The position numbers and the translations under genes are program-made. A model generated the notes under the pieces. That model had not been told where the DNA came from. It made no database searches and saw nothing but the letters and a program-made list of their open reading frames with translations. From the NCBI GenBank assembly GCA_003988855.1, contig QYAI01000126.1, positions 18,935 through 82,934 on the forward strand: a stretch of 64,000 nucleotides of DNA. Direction: 5' to 3'. Positions 24,158-35,845 of this stretch are shown in pieces. The stretch comes from Arachnopeziza araneosa. Taxonomy: Eukaryota > Ascomycota > Leotiomycetes > Helotiales > Arachnopezizaceae. Positions within the stretch are counted from its first letter, which is position 1. Each line of letters starts with the position of its first letter.

Positions 24158-27100
24158 GCAGAGCAAAATTTAAACCCGAGAGTGAATTATCTCTTCTACC
24201 TTTGGCAAAGAAGTCTACTTGTTAGCTTCTTAAAATGACTAGTTGAACTTCTCGGTAGCTATCGAGATTTCCAGTCTCTTAGATGAACAGTAAATAACTT
24301 TCAAGTCACCTCGTAAATAGCAGAACATCGCTTTTGACTTCATAGATAAGTTTGCAGTTACATACAATACGGAAGCGCTGCTAAAGGTAATTTAATTGGT
24401 AGCCCATTGCTAAAACAGCCATGGTTTTCTAGTTAATACCAATTACCAGCTACCAATTTTAATTTCTACGAGTAGTTTTAATGGCTTAATAATTTGCTAC
24501 AGAGAAGATTTCTCCTTTAAGCGATTCCTTATTTTATGTTATGGGGAGACTATTCAAGGGCGAAAATAAATGTTTGGGTCAAGTTTATTTCACCTTTTGT
24601 CGTGATGTGATTTTGGGGCGGTCATCTCAAAAACATTTCAAAAACTGGAATTGCTGATGATCCTCGTACAATAGGCACAGCCGGATTTTCTTTGATCTGT
24701 GTTGCTTGAGGATTTTGATAGATGAATAAAAAATGATAATGCAACAAGACAGACTTCCGGTGGGCACAGAAGGGTTCGAAGACTTAGACTTGAAAACAGC
24801 CAAGGTGAAAGTCACCTACTGATGTAAGTGGACCATTTCGATTTTCGAAGTAGAGCTACTTGCGAGTATAACTAAATTTGGTTGGAGATATGATGACAGG
24901 AAGTGATAAACCAAGCCTTTATGATACAGCCAAGCCATAAGAGTGGCCGTGTGTCAAATGTGCTTCAAATGAGCCTGTTCAATTGAAAATTGATACATTT
25001 ATGGGCCAGGGATGCTAGTCATCCAAGCCTCGAACTATGATGCGTCAGAAGAATATCAAAATATCGAGTGTTCCAATATACCCAACGTCATTCGTCGGTT
25101 GGTTGCTGTTAAGTTATGTTGAGTCGATTAGTCAGCAAACTATTTTTAGTGACACTTTCACTTTTCGTTGCCTCGTCGCGAGGCTGTGGTGATACTTTCG
25201 ACAATTGGGATTCATCAAGCAACGATTGATGTCAGACCCTACCAAACGAGTATTACTCACCCAATTCATTGTTCTTACGAACTCGATTTAAAGTTATGCC
25301 AAGTCTGCGACCCGCCCCAATCAGCAATCAACATCTTTCCGCTGGAGCAGCTGATTGAGAGAAGATACATGCCGGGCCACTGCATGAGGTCGGGACGCCA
25401 AAGATGGGCAGATTCGAGCAGCAGTATTTGTGGTCCTCGTCACTAAGAAATTGAGCGACTTTGGTTACCCACAGTTGGTCGTGCATATGCATTTGTCTCC
25501 AGATCAGGATTGCCGCTTGAAATACCATTGGCCATGGCAAGCACCCCTCGAGGCTCCAGAGTATCACCACAAGGGATTCCTGCTGATTTCTTGCCTTAGA
25601 AGACCCTGCCTACCTAGCACTTCCCCACTTCCATCTCCAAAACGCCCTGCCAAGAGCACAAGACCCTTATTGCTCCAATCTACAGCTCGTTCAATGCCCC
25701 CGACACCTTGCCAAAGTATCTCTACGGCACAGATCCTGTTGATCTTGTCTAGAAGATGCAGTTTCTCACCTATCGCGACATGATGTGGACCAAGTTCCCA
25801 ACATACTCGGCCAGATCTATCCAGATCTGCCAGGTCCTGGTGCATCAGATGATTAGATTAACCGGTCAAACTTGTGCGGGGAATACAGCAAGTGGCATGA
25901 CTCTCCATTTCTTTCTTCGAAATTTGTCATTTTGATCTAGGCCGCATCCATATTCTTGGGAATCTTGGTCGCTCAAGAATGTCCCAAGGAGTGCTCGGCG
26001 CCAAGGGTAGATGCATTGCAGTACAGCAGCCTATGAATTCCTCAAGGAAGGTGGCGAGCTTAAGAATGATTTGGGTCGTACAAAGGTAATATCCTGGTTG
26101 TATGTGCATCGTTTTCAATATATTTTAATTTACGAACCCGCACCCAAGAAGATGCACCTGCAGGCGTACAATGTCCCGGGTTTGAGCAGTTTGCCATGGT
26201 TAGAGGCCTCGATGTTTCTTTTATTGTACATTGTCCATGTGTCAAGACTGAAATAGGTTTGTCGTGCAGCAATCTTCATGTTACCATCACCACCTCAAAG
26301 TTCTAGCCAACTGCTTCTGGCTATCTATGAAGCACCAGTGATTCAGCCGCTGTTGGATCTGGAGGGGCGCCCTTCCCTGGCAAATTGAGACTTAACCAGA
26401 CAGCCAACTTAACCAGACAACCATCTCATATCAGCAATCTCCAGCAATACGGACGCTTCCGCGGCTGCGGTTTGACAGCAGGAAAGGCAGACTCAAGGGC
26501 ATTTCGGCTTCAATTCCGAAATACAGATGCGACCGTACACTAGACGACGCCTGGCCACGTGCAATCTGGATGAAGATCTAAAATCAAAAAATTCTCACGT
26601 AGACTACAAGCATTGTGAGCTCATCTCGGCGGAATCTGCGGGACTATCAGAAATAGGAGAGACGAGCAAAAGAAACATAGAGCCTCTCAGCCAGCCAAAA
26701 GCTTTGAGTGCAAAGACCAGAGATTTCTCAGAGCATGTAAGTGACCAAACTATTCTAACTCCTCAGAGACGCCACCCGGCGTAGTGGAACCGATGTGATT
26801 GAATAGCTCTTCGCACGAGCTCCGATCACATTCTTGATCCAAAACAATAGCTTGGGCAGATAGACGACGCACATATTGCCTCTGGCGAAATGGCTCAGCT
26901 CGGGTGCTCATTGGCGACTGCAGCCCGCGAATCTGGGATTGAGGATCCACTGAATCAAACCGAAAAGATATGATCCATTTGGCCGCCATTGGCCTGGGGT
27001 CGTGGAGAAGTTCTGGAGAAGTTTCGACGGTTCGCCGCCAACGAGCATGAACGATGCTGTGGGCAGCGACGTCGCCCAAAAGAGACATACGACCCATGGC

Positions 27101-27550
27101 GCGAAGGGCTTCCCCAGTTTGATTCGTTTGAAACCGGTGCATAATCGTTGAAATGGTCGATCGGTCACTACTGGCCATTTACCCGTCGTCTGGGGATTCA
27201 GGCTAAAGGGGGAGATTTCGTCTTGTCAGCAGCAACGAGCAGACTAGATGACGCCTAGAAGCAGCGCAGACGCTGTCAGCTGGGGGCAGGGCTCGGATTG
27301 CGGGCGGGAATAGGGAGAAACGAGGCCTGAAAATATCGTGGGGCATGGGCCCATGGGGTAAAATGGTGCTGGGAGTTTATCCGAGGGGTGGCGCCGAAGA
27401 CGAAGAGGCTCTCGCTCCATGCACGTCGCATGGCACAGCGCTCGAATGGCCGCCGCCACCACCCTTGCGGCGACAGGTGGGATATTTGGAAGAAACCGGT
27501 TAAATCCATCCTGGATCATGAGCCTGTCGTGTCACCGAGCTTCTGGGAGA

Positions 27551-27559
27551 GTATATAAG
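27551..27559 (+). promoter_or_regulatory. TATA box of the MFS sugar transporter gene
   Basis: The sequence gtatataag lies about 80 bp upstream of the ATG at 27637, a good core-promoter position. Confidence 0.5.
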
Positions 27560-27636
27560 TTGACGATGCGATCCCAGATATTCCCATCATTGTGTTGCAG
27601 ACAGCCTCCCATCGACCAGGAATTCAGACGGTCATT

Positions 27637-29327
27637 ATGCCTTTCTATACGCCTTCCAAGGCAACCTTTGAGGTTGCCGGCCGCGAGTTTCCCCGTATAA
27701 CATGGTGGAAAGAACCAGGAATGCGAGGTGTTTACGTCGCCTTGATCTTCGCCGTGCTCACTTCTGCTACCAATGGATATGATGGATCTATGATGAACGG
27801 TCTTCAAGCTTTGCCGCAATGGAAGGCCTGTAAGTTTTTGATCCCCTCGAGTTGGAGTTTGCGCTCATCTATCTAGCATTCCATACTCCTGGTCCCTCCA
27901 CCAGAGGTCTGCTCAACGCCATCATGTCCGTTGGTTCCATCGTCGCTCTCCCAATCACCCCATACATTGCTGATATCCTGGGCCGACGAATGGGTATAAT
28001 CATCGGATGCCTGATCATGATCCTCGGCGTCATTCTCCAATCGATTGGTGCCACCATCGGCATGTTCATTGCTGCTCGTTTCCTCATCGGGTTTGGTGTT
28101 GCCATTGCCCACGGTGCTTCCCCTCTCCTGATCACCGAATTGGTTCACCCGCAACATCGAGCCATTTTTACCACCATCTACAACTCCACATGGTACTTTG
28201 GTTCCATTATTGCCTCCTGGTTGACATACGGCACCAATAACATCCAGAGCCCCTGGGCCTGGAGAATCCCCTCAATCATCCAAGCCCTGCCCTCTGTTTT
28301 GCAACTCTGTGCCATCTGGATGGTGCCCGAGTCTCCTCGTTACCTGATCTCAAAGGGAAAAAATGAGAAGGCATTGGATATCCTCGCCCACGCCCACGCC
28401 CGTGGCAACGTTGATGATGAACTTGTCCAGGTTGAGTACAAGGAGATTAGAGAAACCATCGCGCTCGAGCAAGAATTTGAAGGAAATGGATGGGTCGAGC
28501 TCATCAAGACTCCCGGTAACCGCCGCCGTCTTGTGATTCTCGTCTCTCTTGGATTCTTCTCTCAGTGGTCTGGAAACGGTCTCGTCTCATACTACATGAC
28601 CGACGTCCTCAACAGAGCCGGTGTCACCAACCCGAAGCTTCAACTCGAAATCAACGGTATTCTCAACATCATCAACTTTGTCACTGCCCTCACAGCTTGT
28701 TTCTTCATTGACAAATTTGGTCGTCGCCCATTGTTCTTGTTCGCTACTGGCGGCATGTGCGGATCATTCGTCATCTGGACCATCTGCGCTGCCGAGTTCA
28801 CCAAGACCCACATCAAGTCAGTCGGATTGGCGGAAATTTCATTCATCTTCATCTTCTACGTTTTCTACAACTCAGCCTGGTCTGGACTCTTGGTTGGTTA
28901 CGCTGTCGAGATTCTGCCCTTCCGTATTCGTGCCAAGGTATGTACACAAGTCTGTATGTATGAAAACAACTAACATGTATTGCAGGGTCTCACCATCATG
29001 TTCCTCGCTATCGATCTCGCTCTCTTCTTCAACAGCTACGTCAACCCAGTCGCTCTCTCTGCTCTCAACTGGAAGTACTACATCGTCTATGACTGCTGGC
29101 TCGCTTTCGAGCTCTTCATCGTCTGGTACTTCTATGTCGAGACCCGTGCTACTGCCCTCGAGGAAATCGTCAAGTATTTTGATGGTGATGCGGCATTGTT
29201 GGGTGGTGACGTTGCAACTGAAAAGGGTCGTGTCCTACTTCAAGAGGAAGGCCTGGCTGTCCATACCGAGGACAAGTCTGCTGGCGTTCAGCACCAGGAG
29301 GTTCTCGGAACCGACAACAAAGTTTAA
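27637..29327 (+). CDS. MFS sugar transporter (lactose permease/hexose transporter-like)
   Basis: This major facilitator of the sugar-porter family (531 aa, 12 membrane helices expected) imports mono- or disaccharides by proton symport at the plasma membrane. Exons are 27637-27829, 27877-28937 and 28986-29327; introns are 47-48 bp. Family motifs are present: GYDGSMMNGL in TM1, DILGRRMGI between TM2 and TM3, VPESPRYLISKGK before the central loop, IDKFGRRPLF, and an ETR in the last segment. An in-frame ATG at 27592 would add 15 residues, but the one at 27637 starts nearer to conserved sequence. Motif pattern resembles fungal lactose permeases, but the substrate is not certain. Confidence 0.9.
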
Positions 29328-29821
29328 GACACCACTCGGAGAGATTTGGTGGAAGTGGACTGCACTCTTTAATTCCGGTGCAGTCGAGTTGGAGATAGAT
29401 TATATTAGTGGTTCCTCGACTACAAATAATACCCTCACTCAAAGTTTAATTGGATGTCTTCTTTCTCTGTATGTTGTATCCGTGACATTTCAAGCTCCCA
29501 GGCAAGAGATCTTGATCTCTGCACGATTCGCCGTCCCTGATGCAAACCATCTATTTCTCAGTGCCGAACTTACAGTTCTCTCGCTCGTCCACCGCAAGCG
29601 AGAGGTAGGCCTGGAGATTGACGCCGGGGTCCGCCATGGGCCAAATCCTACAGCTACAGTAGGTACCTAGCCCATCACGGGCCGAGAGAGAGTCACGTAG
29701 AGTATGTACCTCCGTATCGCAAACGCGCCCACGACGACAACAAATCTATTCGCACATTGTCGACGTGGAGTATATGGTGCACACCTTGCCCGTGGGGTGT
29801 GCCCTGGAACCAACGACGCTG

Positions 29822-29823
<2 letters not shown>

Positions 29824-29852
<29 letters not shown>
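29824..29852. repeat. (AGC)n microsatellite
   Basis: Nearly ten tandem AGC units. Confidence 0.95.
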
Positions 29853-30054
29853 TGGCGCCCGGGTGAGGCTGGCCCAGCTTTTCTTTTTCCCAGCGCTGCG
29901 TTCTGTCCTGCTCGTCTGTTCCTTTCGGTTCAAGCGCTGCATCCTAGCGCGGCCATCGCTCGCTTCGCGGATCCCCCAGGGCTAGTACTACTGTAGTGCG
30001 CGTGCTCCCCGAGCAGTCGCCAGCACCAGGTAGGTTGTTCGGCTTGCTTCTTCG

Positions 30055-30112
30055 AGACGGACGGACGGACAGACAGACAGACAGATAGATAGATAGACAG
30101 ATAGACAGATAG
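30055..30112. repeat. Compound (GACG)(GACA)(GATA)n microsatellite
   Basis: Tetranucleotide units grade from GACG to GACA to GATA/GACA over about 58 bp. Confidence 0.95.
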
Positions 30113-30433
30113 GCTGATTGATTATTGCTCTACGCCACGCCATTGTCACCTGAGCGGCGCGGATGGGTTTTCCTGCCACTGGGCGCGTGTCTGAAGAGAG
30201 GAGGAATATTGCGCTTTTTATTGTGCGAACGAAGAAACCATGCGCTGAGCGAGCAACGTCCGTCCTGTGGTGGTGTTGCTACGACGTGGGATCACCTGGC
30301 TGCTGGCTGCTGGCTGCTGCCAAGGCACAGGCGGCTCCCCAGGACCGCTGAAGCACGTCGCTACCCCAAAGGGGGAAGTACGCCCGCTCCCTCCCCCACC
30401 ACCACCACCACAGACCACGGCGCCGATCGCCAG

Positions 30434-30466
<33 letters not shown>

Positions 30467-30468
30467 CC
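30434..30468. repeat. (ATGCCC)n hexanucleotide repeat
   Basis: About six tandem copies. Confidence 0.95.
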
Positions 30469-30499
30469 TGCAGCGGGCCCTGACGGTGGGGAGACACCT

Positions 30500-30550
30500 T
30501 CATCTATTTCATCTATTTCATCTATTTCATCTATCCCTCATCTATCCTTC
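30500..30550. repeat. (CATCTATTT)n nine-base repeat
   Basis: Three perfect copies followed by degenerate ones. Confidence 0.9.
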
Positions 30551-31218
30551 ATCCCATCTGATACCGTGCCAATACGTCTCGGACCAGTCCGGTAGGAATC
30601 GCAGAGTGCTGCCAGGGACCGCCGCCGGTGCTGCTCTGCTGGAAACACGCGGGATGCGCCGGCCTATGCACAGAGGGTGTACGTGATCTGGCTATTTCTT
30701 CCGTTCGTTGGGGACGATTCAGCCTTATTCTGGCCTGCTCTATTTCGGGTTCCAAACACAGGTGAAAGAGTAAATAATCCTCCGTGTTGATTGCCATTTC
30801 GACGACGGATGCGATTCGCTCAGCGATACCAACCGGGTCCAACACAGGGAATCCTGCTTTTGCCCCTGTTCGGCTCTCGAGATGATTACCGGAGTCAGTA
30901 CCCGAGGAGTGGGGAAGTCGAGGATTGACAGCGGCCATGTGGACTTGAAATGTCTATATTTAGACAGGTCCATCATGTCATGGCCTATGCCTGACTTGTA
31001 TTATTGCAGCTACAGTGGTGGAGGAGATAAGGAGGGCAAAGCGGAATACTCTTCACTCTGCGGGGCGGAGAAAGAAAACGGTGCGTTGATTCTGGTGGAG
31101 TGGGATATAGAGCTAGTGCTTGCGCCAATCCCCATTCTCCCGCCTGCTTCCCGACTCAGATGTCCTTCCTTAAGTATTCTTCGAAGGATGATAAAAAATA
31201 CAATCTCTCATTCCCGGT

Positions 31219-31959
31219 TCAAGCAGCCTCAGCAGCCTCTCCCACCGGTGCCACCTCAACACTGATATCCGTCTTCACAGGCAAGATTCCGCTGCTGCCA
31301 TCACCACCCACAAACGCGTCATCGAGCCCGGGAACCCCCTCGCTGCCGGCTTCTTCAAATGTCCAGACCCCATCCTGCAGGGAGATCTTCCAGATCAGAT
31401 CAAACCGAGAACTCGGGTACACGATCTGCGGCGTTGTGGTATCGGGTGTTGCGATGAGCGCTTCAGCAATCTTTTGAAGAACCCCGTGTTCCCAGCAGAG
31501 CAGGAGATTGCCTGGCCCTTTGAAAGCTTTGGCGGTTTCGGCAGCCTCGGAAACGTCGTCCCGGTCAACTTTGGTGTTGGGTTTTATGTCGAGATCTTGG
31601 GAGAGGGGGAGGATGGTCTCGTACGGGCGGGCTCGGCCTCCGTCTGGGGTTGTCAGATTTGGTCATGGCATGAGAGAAATAAGAGAAGGAGACTAAAAGG
31701 GGGAAATGGAGCGTTGCAGCTTACTCTTCTTGGGATGCTGAGCCATGATATACTGGATGTTGTAGGGAGATGAAGCGCCAAAGACGGTTCGCAGCCCTTG
31801 AGCACGGGTCAAGCCTTGCGCCGAAAGGCCATCTTGATCTTCGCCGTTGACTTTGGGTGGTTTCTCCCCATGGCGGATCAGATAGAGGACAGGTGGGGAG
31901 TTATTGTGGTGTTTGTGATGTTTATCCTGCTGGGCTGTGAGTTCAGGTGCAGCGTCCAT
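31219..31959 (-). CDS. Histidine phosphatase superfamily protein (phosphoglycerate mutase-like), no signal peptide
   Basis: This 219-aa protein belongs to the branch 1 histidine phosphatase (phosphoglycerate mutase-like) fold. The catalytic RHG motif reads LIRHGEK (His about residue 30), and a second conserved His sits in LLCWEHG. Exons are 31959-31725 and 31643-31219; the 81 bp intron (GTAAGC..CCAG) is phase 1 and restores the GGRARPYET segment, an expected part of the fold. The N-terminus is polar with a His-rich stretch and carries no signal peptide, so a cytosolic location is likely. A secreted paralogue lies at 53232-53938. The physiological substrate is unknown. Confidence 0.82.
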
Positions 31960-32763
31960 GGTTGAAGTTTGGAGTCGAGGTAAGAAAACGGGAAGATTTG
32001 GTGTTTGACAGGAGAGAAGAGATTAAGAAGAAGGGGAAGAAGTAGAAGAAGAAGAAGAAGAGAAGACTGTTGGTCTGATGAGAGTGAATTACAAGTTCAT
32101 ATATACAACAGTGGGAAAGAAGGCTGATTCAGCGCTGAAGGGGCAGGCAGGCACGAACGGCGCAAGAGGTGACACAAAAGGCAAGTGCTCGCGTGATGCA
32201 TCTCTGGTCAGCTCTCCGAACGACCAACGAGATGGCAGCAACAGCGACACAGCATTTTACGTGGAAAGGTGAGGCTGAGCTGAAATGGGTTACTGGTGGT
32301 GTAGGCGCAACTCGCTCGAGTGGTACGCAGAAAGAGGGAAGAGAATGATTCGCGCGAGCCATGCTTCTCGACTTGCACTCGACATGAGACTAGAGAACGA
32401 CGGTGGGTTGGTAGAGAGAGACTTGTTATGACTTTGGGCGGTGGTGGTGGTGATGGGGTGGTGGTGGTTGTGGGGTTGTGGTGTTGTGGTGTTGTGGTGT
32501 TGTGGTGTTGTGGTGTTGTGGTGTTGTGGTGTTGTGGTGTTGTGGTGGTGCTCAGTGGTGCTGAAATATACACAACAGCACAAAGGTTTCACAGACCCCG
32601 CTCTTACTGTACTACTGCAGCCACATTCTCACTCTCTCAGCTTACACAAGTCCCTACATCACACCAGCTGAGTGCCGTCGAATTTTCTCATCGAAACCAT
32701 CGTTCCGTCCTACAATATGAAGCCATCGCCACAACTTCGAGCTTCTTCCAGGTGCTCAAGATC
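31960..32763. other. Intergenic region with minisatellite
   Basis: This 800 bp contains a purine-rich (GAAGAA)n stretch near 32030-32065, a minus-strand TATATA near 32099-32105 about 140 bp before the histidine phosphatase ATG, and the octanucleotide minisatellite at 32475-32546. Confidence 0.55.
32475..32546. repeat. Octanucleotide minisatellite (GTGGTGTT)n
   Basis: About nine near-perfect tandem 8-base units. Their translation explains the long HNTTTPQH-type ORFs on the minus strand. Confidence 0.93.
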
Positions 32764-35261
32764 TCATACCGCGATTCCCTTGGAAATAATGCCCAGACTA
32801 GGCGGCAGGTCCTCCTCTCTCGTCCCCCAATCGCTCTCTGTATGACCAAGTGTCAACTCCAACGTCCAACCCTCGTTAAAGAACTCATGACCGATCCAAT
32901 TCTTCGTGTAAGCCTGCCCATTCAACCTCGCACTTTGCACATAGACATTTGTCCCACCGGCATCATAGTTCAAGCTCTTGATCGTTGCTGTTCGATTTAT
33001 CATCGAGTTTCTGAAGCTGATATTCTTGAAGAATGGTGCACTGATGAAATACACATTCTGGCCAGGATTGGGAAAGAGCCCGGAAAGCATGAATGAGGTC
33101 ACTGATGCCATAGCTCCTGAATCGTCATTCCCGGGCAGACCCGTCGTAGAGGTATTGAAAGATGATGGGATGTAGGAGTGCGCCAGTGCGGAAGAGAGCC
33201 CCGGACGTCCAGCGTAGTGGTACAAGAAGAATGTTAGAAAAGAGGGCTCATTGCCAATATTTTGGAGACCCGAGGCGCGGAGAAACTCTAAGCGGGAGAT
33301 GAAGTTCGCTGGGCCGCCCAAAAGGCTGATGAGAGAGGATGTATCGTGCGGAGCGAAGCTGTCATGTTAGTAAGAACACGAGTGTGGAGGGCGCTTACAA
33401 TTGGTATTCCCAAATCGAATCTTCAAAGGTCTCCTGAGGATTGCTCGTAAGTGAACAGAAACCACTGATAGGGGAACAGAGGATAGGATCTTGGCTTCCC
33501 CACGTTCCATTGAGATATTTTGGTTGGAAGAAGCCGGTGAAATTTGTATCAGCTCCGTTGATGTACGATTTCTGATCTGCTTTGAAGAGGTTCTTCCAAT
33601 TTGAAGCTCGCGAGAGATAGGTGGTGTAATCTGCCTGATCAAGACCTTTTCCTATGGTCGCTACGCAAAAGTCGTTGTAGGAATATTCAAGAGTGCGGGA
33701 GATGCTGCGAGAATTGGTACCAAATCCGAGGTAGTCAAAGTCCAGATATGGGATATAATTCAACGTCTTCCAACCTGTAAATAATCAGCATCACGTTCAA
33801 TCATCATCCAAGACGTACTCATGAGACCTCCTCGTCCTTCAACTGACCAATCCAGTGGCTCATTTTCAGCATCATTGACCACGGCTTCATACGCAAGAGC
33901 CCAATCGATTGGAACGGTACCAGTGAGATTCTTGACAAAAGCATCAGCCAAGACCACATCTGCATTTGAACCACCTTGAGTGAAGCCTTTGCACAAACTC
34001 ATCCGACAATCAGGAAGCCACCCTTCGTGGACATATGTGTCCAAGAGACTCCGAACCATTTCCGACAACGCTTTGGGATCCACGATTGTCAAGAAAGGTA
34101 GCTGAGATCTGAAAGAATCCCAAATGCTGCAATGGTGAGCTCGGCCTACAAATACAGGATCACTGACCAGTAAAACGAGTCGAAATACGGCTCTGAGCTC
34201 TTCCACAACGGATTCTCGCCTGTATAATTCTGAGGAGACATCATGGTCCGATACAGTCCGCTATAAAAGTTTGTTACCAAATCCTCGCTTCCGCCCCCAG
34301 AGTCAATAGTGACAACAGACAATTTCTCCCTCCAAGCAGCTTCGGCAGCCCTCTTGATTCCTGCAAAATCCCACTTGGGACTTGGAATCTCATTCTCGGC
34401 ATTCGTGCATGCCTTCTCTGCGCTGATAAAGCTCACGCCAACTCTCGCACTGATCGTCCCATTCGCGGAGGGGTTGAATCGAATGAAGCTACCGGCTTCC
34501 AGATAGAAGAGGTTGATCCCGCGGGTCACGAATATCTTCTTCGGTTCGGTCCCGGCCCTGTTGTTGACCCAGATGCCCGTGTCTTTGATGGACGCGCCTG
34601 CAAAATCAACGCAGAAGTGGGAGACGAAAGATCCACTTCCAAAACTGGGAATGAATGTCCCGTTTCCCGTCATCCGACCGTTGTCATCGATGGATACGGT
34701 AGCGTTCTGTCGACTCGCGTTGAGATCGGTCAGATCGAGCAGGATGAGCGGACTCAGCGCTGTCCCGTTCAAAGTCTGAGACTGAGGAAAGTTGAAACGA
34801 TACAGCGCAGCGTGCTGTGTTACTGTCATCTCAGCATGGATACCACTCCCCAGAGTCAACGCGAAGTATCCCGGCGTGGCGACCACGGAACCATCGACGT
34901 AAGGCGTAGCTCTGGCCGCGATCAAGAAATTACAGTTATCGACCACGTCGCCCGGACACAGCTGAGGAAAGAGGGGAAAGTTGCCCAGCGACGGATTCCC
35001 ACCCGTTCCTGAATCGTGCATGTGGCTGAAGCCGGTGACATTGCTCCCATCCGTCGCGAATCCGCCGGTGTTCTGCCCATCCACGTCGGCCACTGCCTTT
35101 GCCATGCCGTACGGTAGAGTGGCTCCGGCGAAGACGTTGCCGCCATTGTTGGTGCCGATGAGCTGGTTGACATACCTGAGAGGATCAAAGGTCGCGTTCT
35201 GAGACGCAGCCGGTTGAAGGAGTGATAGGAATGACGTCGAGAGCAGGAAAAGAAGGGACAT
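32764..35261 (-). CDS. Glycoside hydrolase family 92 (alpha-mannosidase-like), secreted
   Basis: GH92 enzymes are calcium-dependent exo-acting alpha-mannosidases. This one (790 aa) has a signal peptide (LLFLLSTSFLSLLQPAAS) and the N-terminal family start YVNQLIGTNNGGNVFAGATLPYG in two overlapping blocks. Exons are 35261-34168, 34126-33819, 33774-33399 and 33358-32764. The introns are very short (41, 44 and 40 bp), and the last carries a perfect TACTAAC branch site. Family landmarks are FSHMHDSGTGG, DSFYCIWDSFRSQLP across intron 1, GNEPSFLTFFLYHYAG, and GNDDSGAMAS, part of the catalytic/calcium site. Many N-glycosylation sequons fit secretion. A likely role is trimming of mannans or of fungal and plant N-glycans. 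Confidence 0.88.
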
Positions 35262-35845
35262 GGTTCGACTCTATGCTAGAGTTCGCAGACGCGAGATCAA
35301 GCTTGGAGTGACAGGAGAAGCTCACGAGATTCGTGTTTGTATCATCGCTGGCGCGGGGGACGCTGATGAGCATGAGTGCGGTGCTGCATCACTAGACGCT
35401 TAAATGCACAATCCATGGTTCGGGCTAAGATGAGTGAGAGAGCGAATATGGAGAAGGTTCTTGATTGAGACGGAGCGACGGGGATGTTTCTCAAGGGATA
35501 TTTGAGCGGCGACAATCAGGCAAAGATTGCCATTGAGGGTGAGGTCAGGGGGGATATGTCAGCATCGAAGCTACTGTAACCTGGCAGCACCAATTCGCGT
35601 AACTACGCGATCTTGTTGATATCTCAGTCAAGTGCTGAGGACAAATGTGACCTGAGAAGAGAGATTCAATTGGTTAAGAGAGATGGCTCTCAGCTACTTG
35701 ATTACTTCGTTCAGACCACCATCATTGCGCGGAGTCAAAAGACCCATGCGCTTCCATCCCCACGTAGGACCCATCACCACCACCATGAAAAGTAACGAAC
35801 GAATTGCGCAAACCAGTCCTTCCAAGAGCGCCAAACTACCACTTG
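35262..35845. other. Intergenic region
   Basis: This 580 bp presumably holds the GH92 promoter and the 3' UTR of the CoA-transferase gene. I see no other gene. Confidence 0.5.

Larger units (their letters stand above)
23790..27636. other. Long gene-poor interval upstream of the sugar transporter
   Basis: This 3.8 kb has no gene I can support. From 23790 to about 25100 it is AT-rich, including a loose inverted repeat built on aattggtag/ctaccaatt around 24390-24465. Between about 25560 and 25860 several frames read protein-like text broken by stops, which may be an old coding remnant. From about 26750 to the transporter ATG it is GC-richer, presumably the transporter promoter. Confidence 0.45.
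29328..31218. other. Microsatellite-rich intergenic region
   Basis: This 1.9 kb contains at least four different simple repeats in under 800 bp (annotated separately) and no recognisable gene. Long apparent ORFs here are repeat translations. Confidence 0.6.

Noticed and set aside
27869..28240. ORFs in other frames of the sugar transporter
   Set aside because: Shadows of a well-supported coding exon.
32208..32592. Minus-strand ORFs full of His, Asn, Thr, Pro and Gln
   Set aside because: They are translations of the octanucleotide minisatellite.
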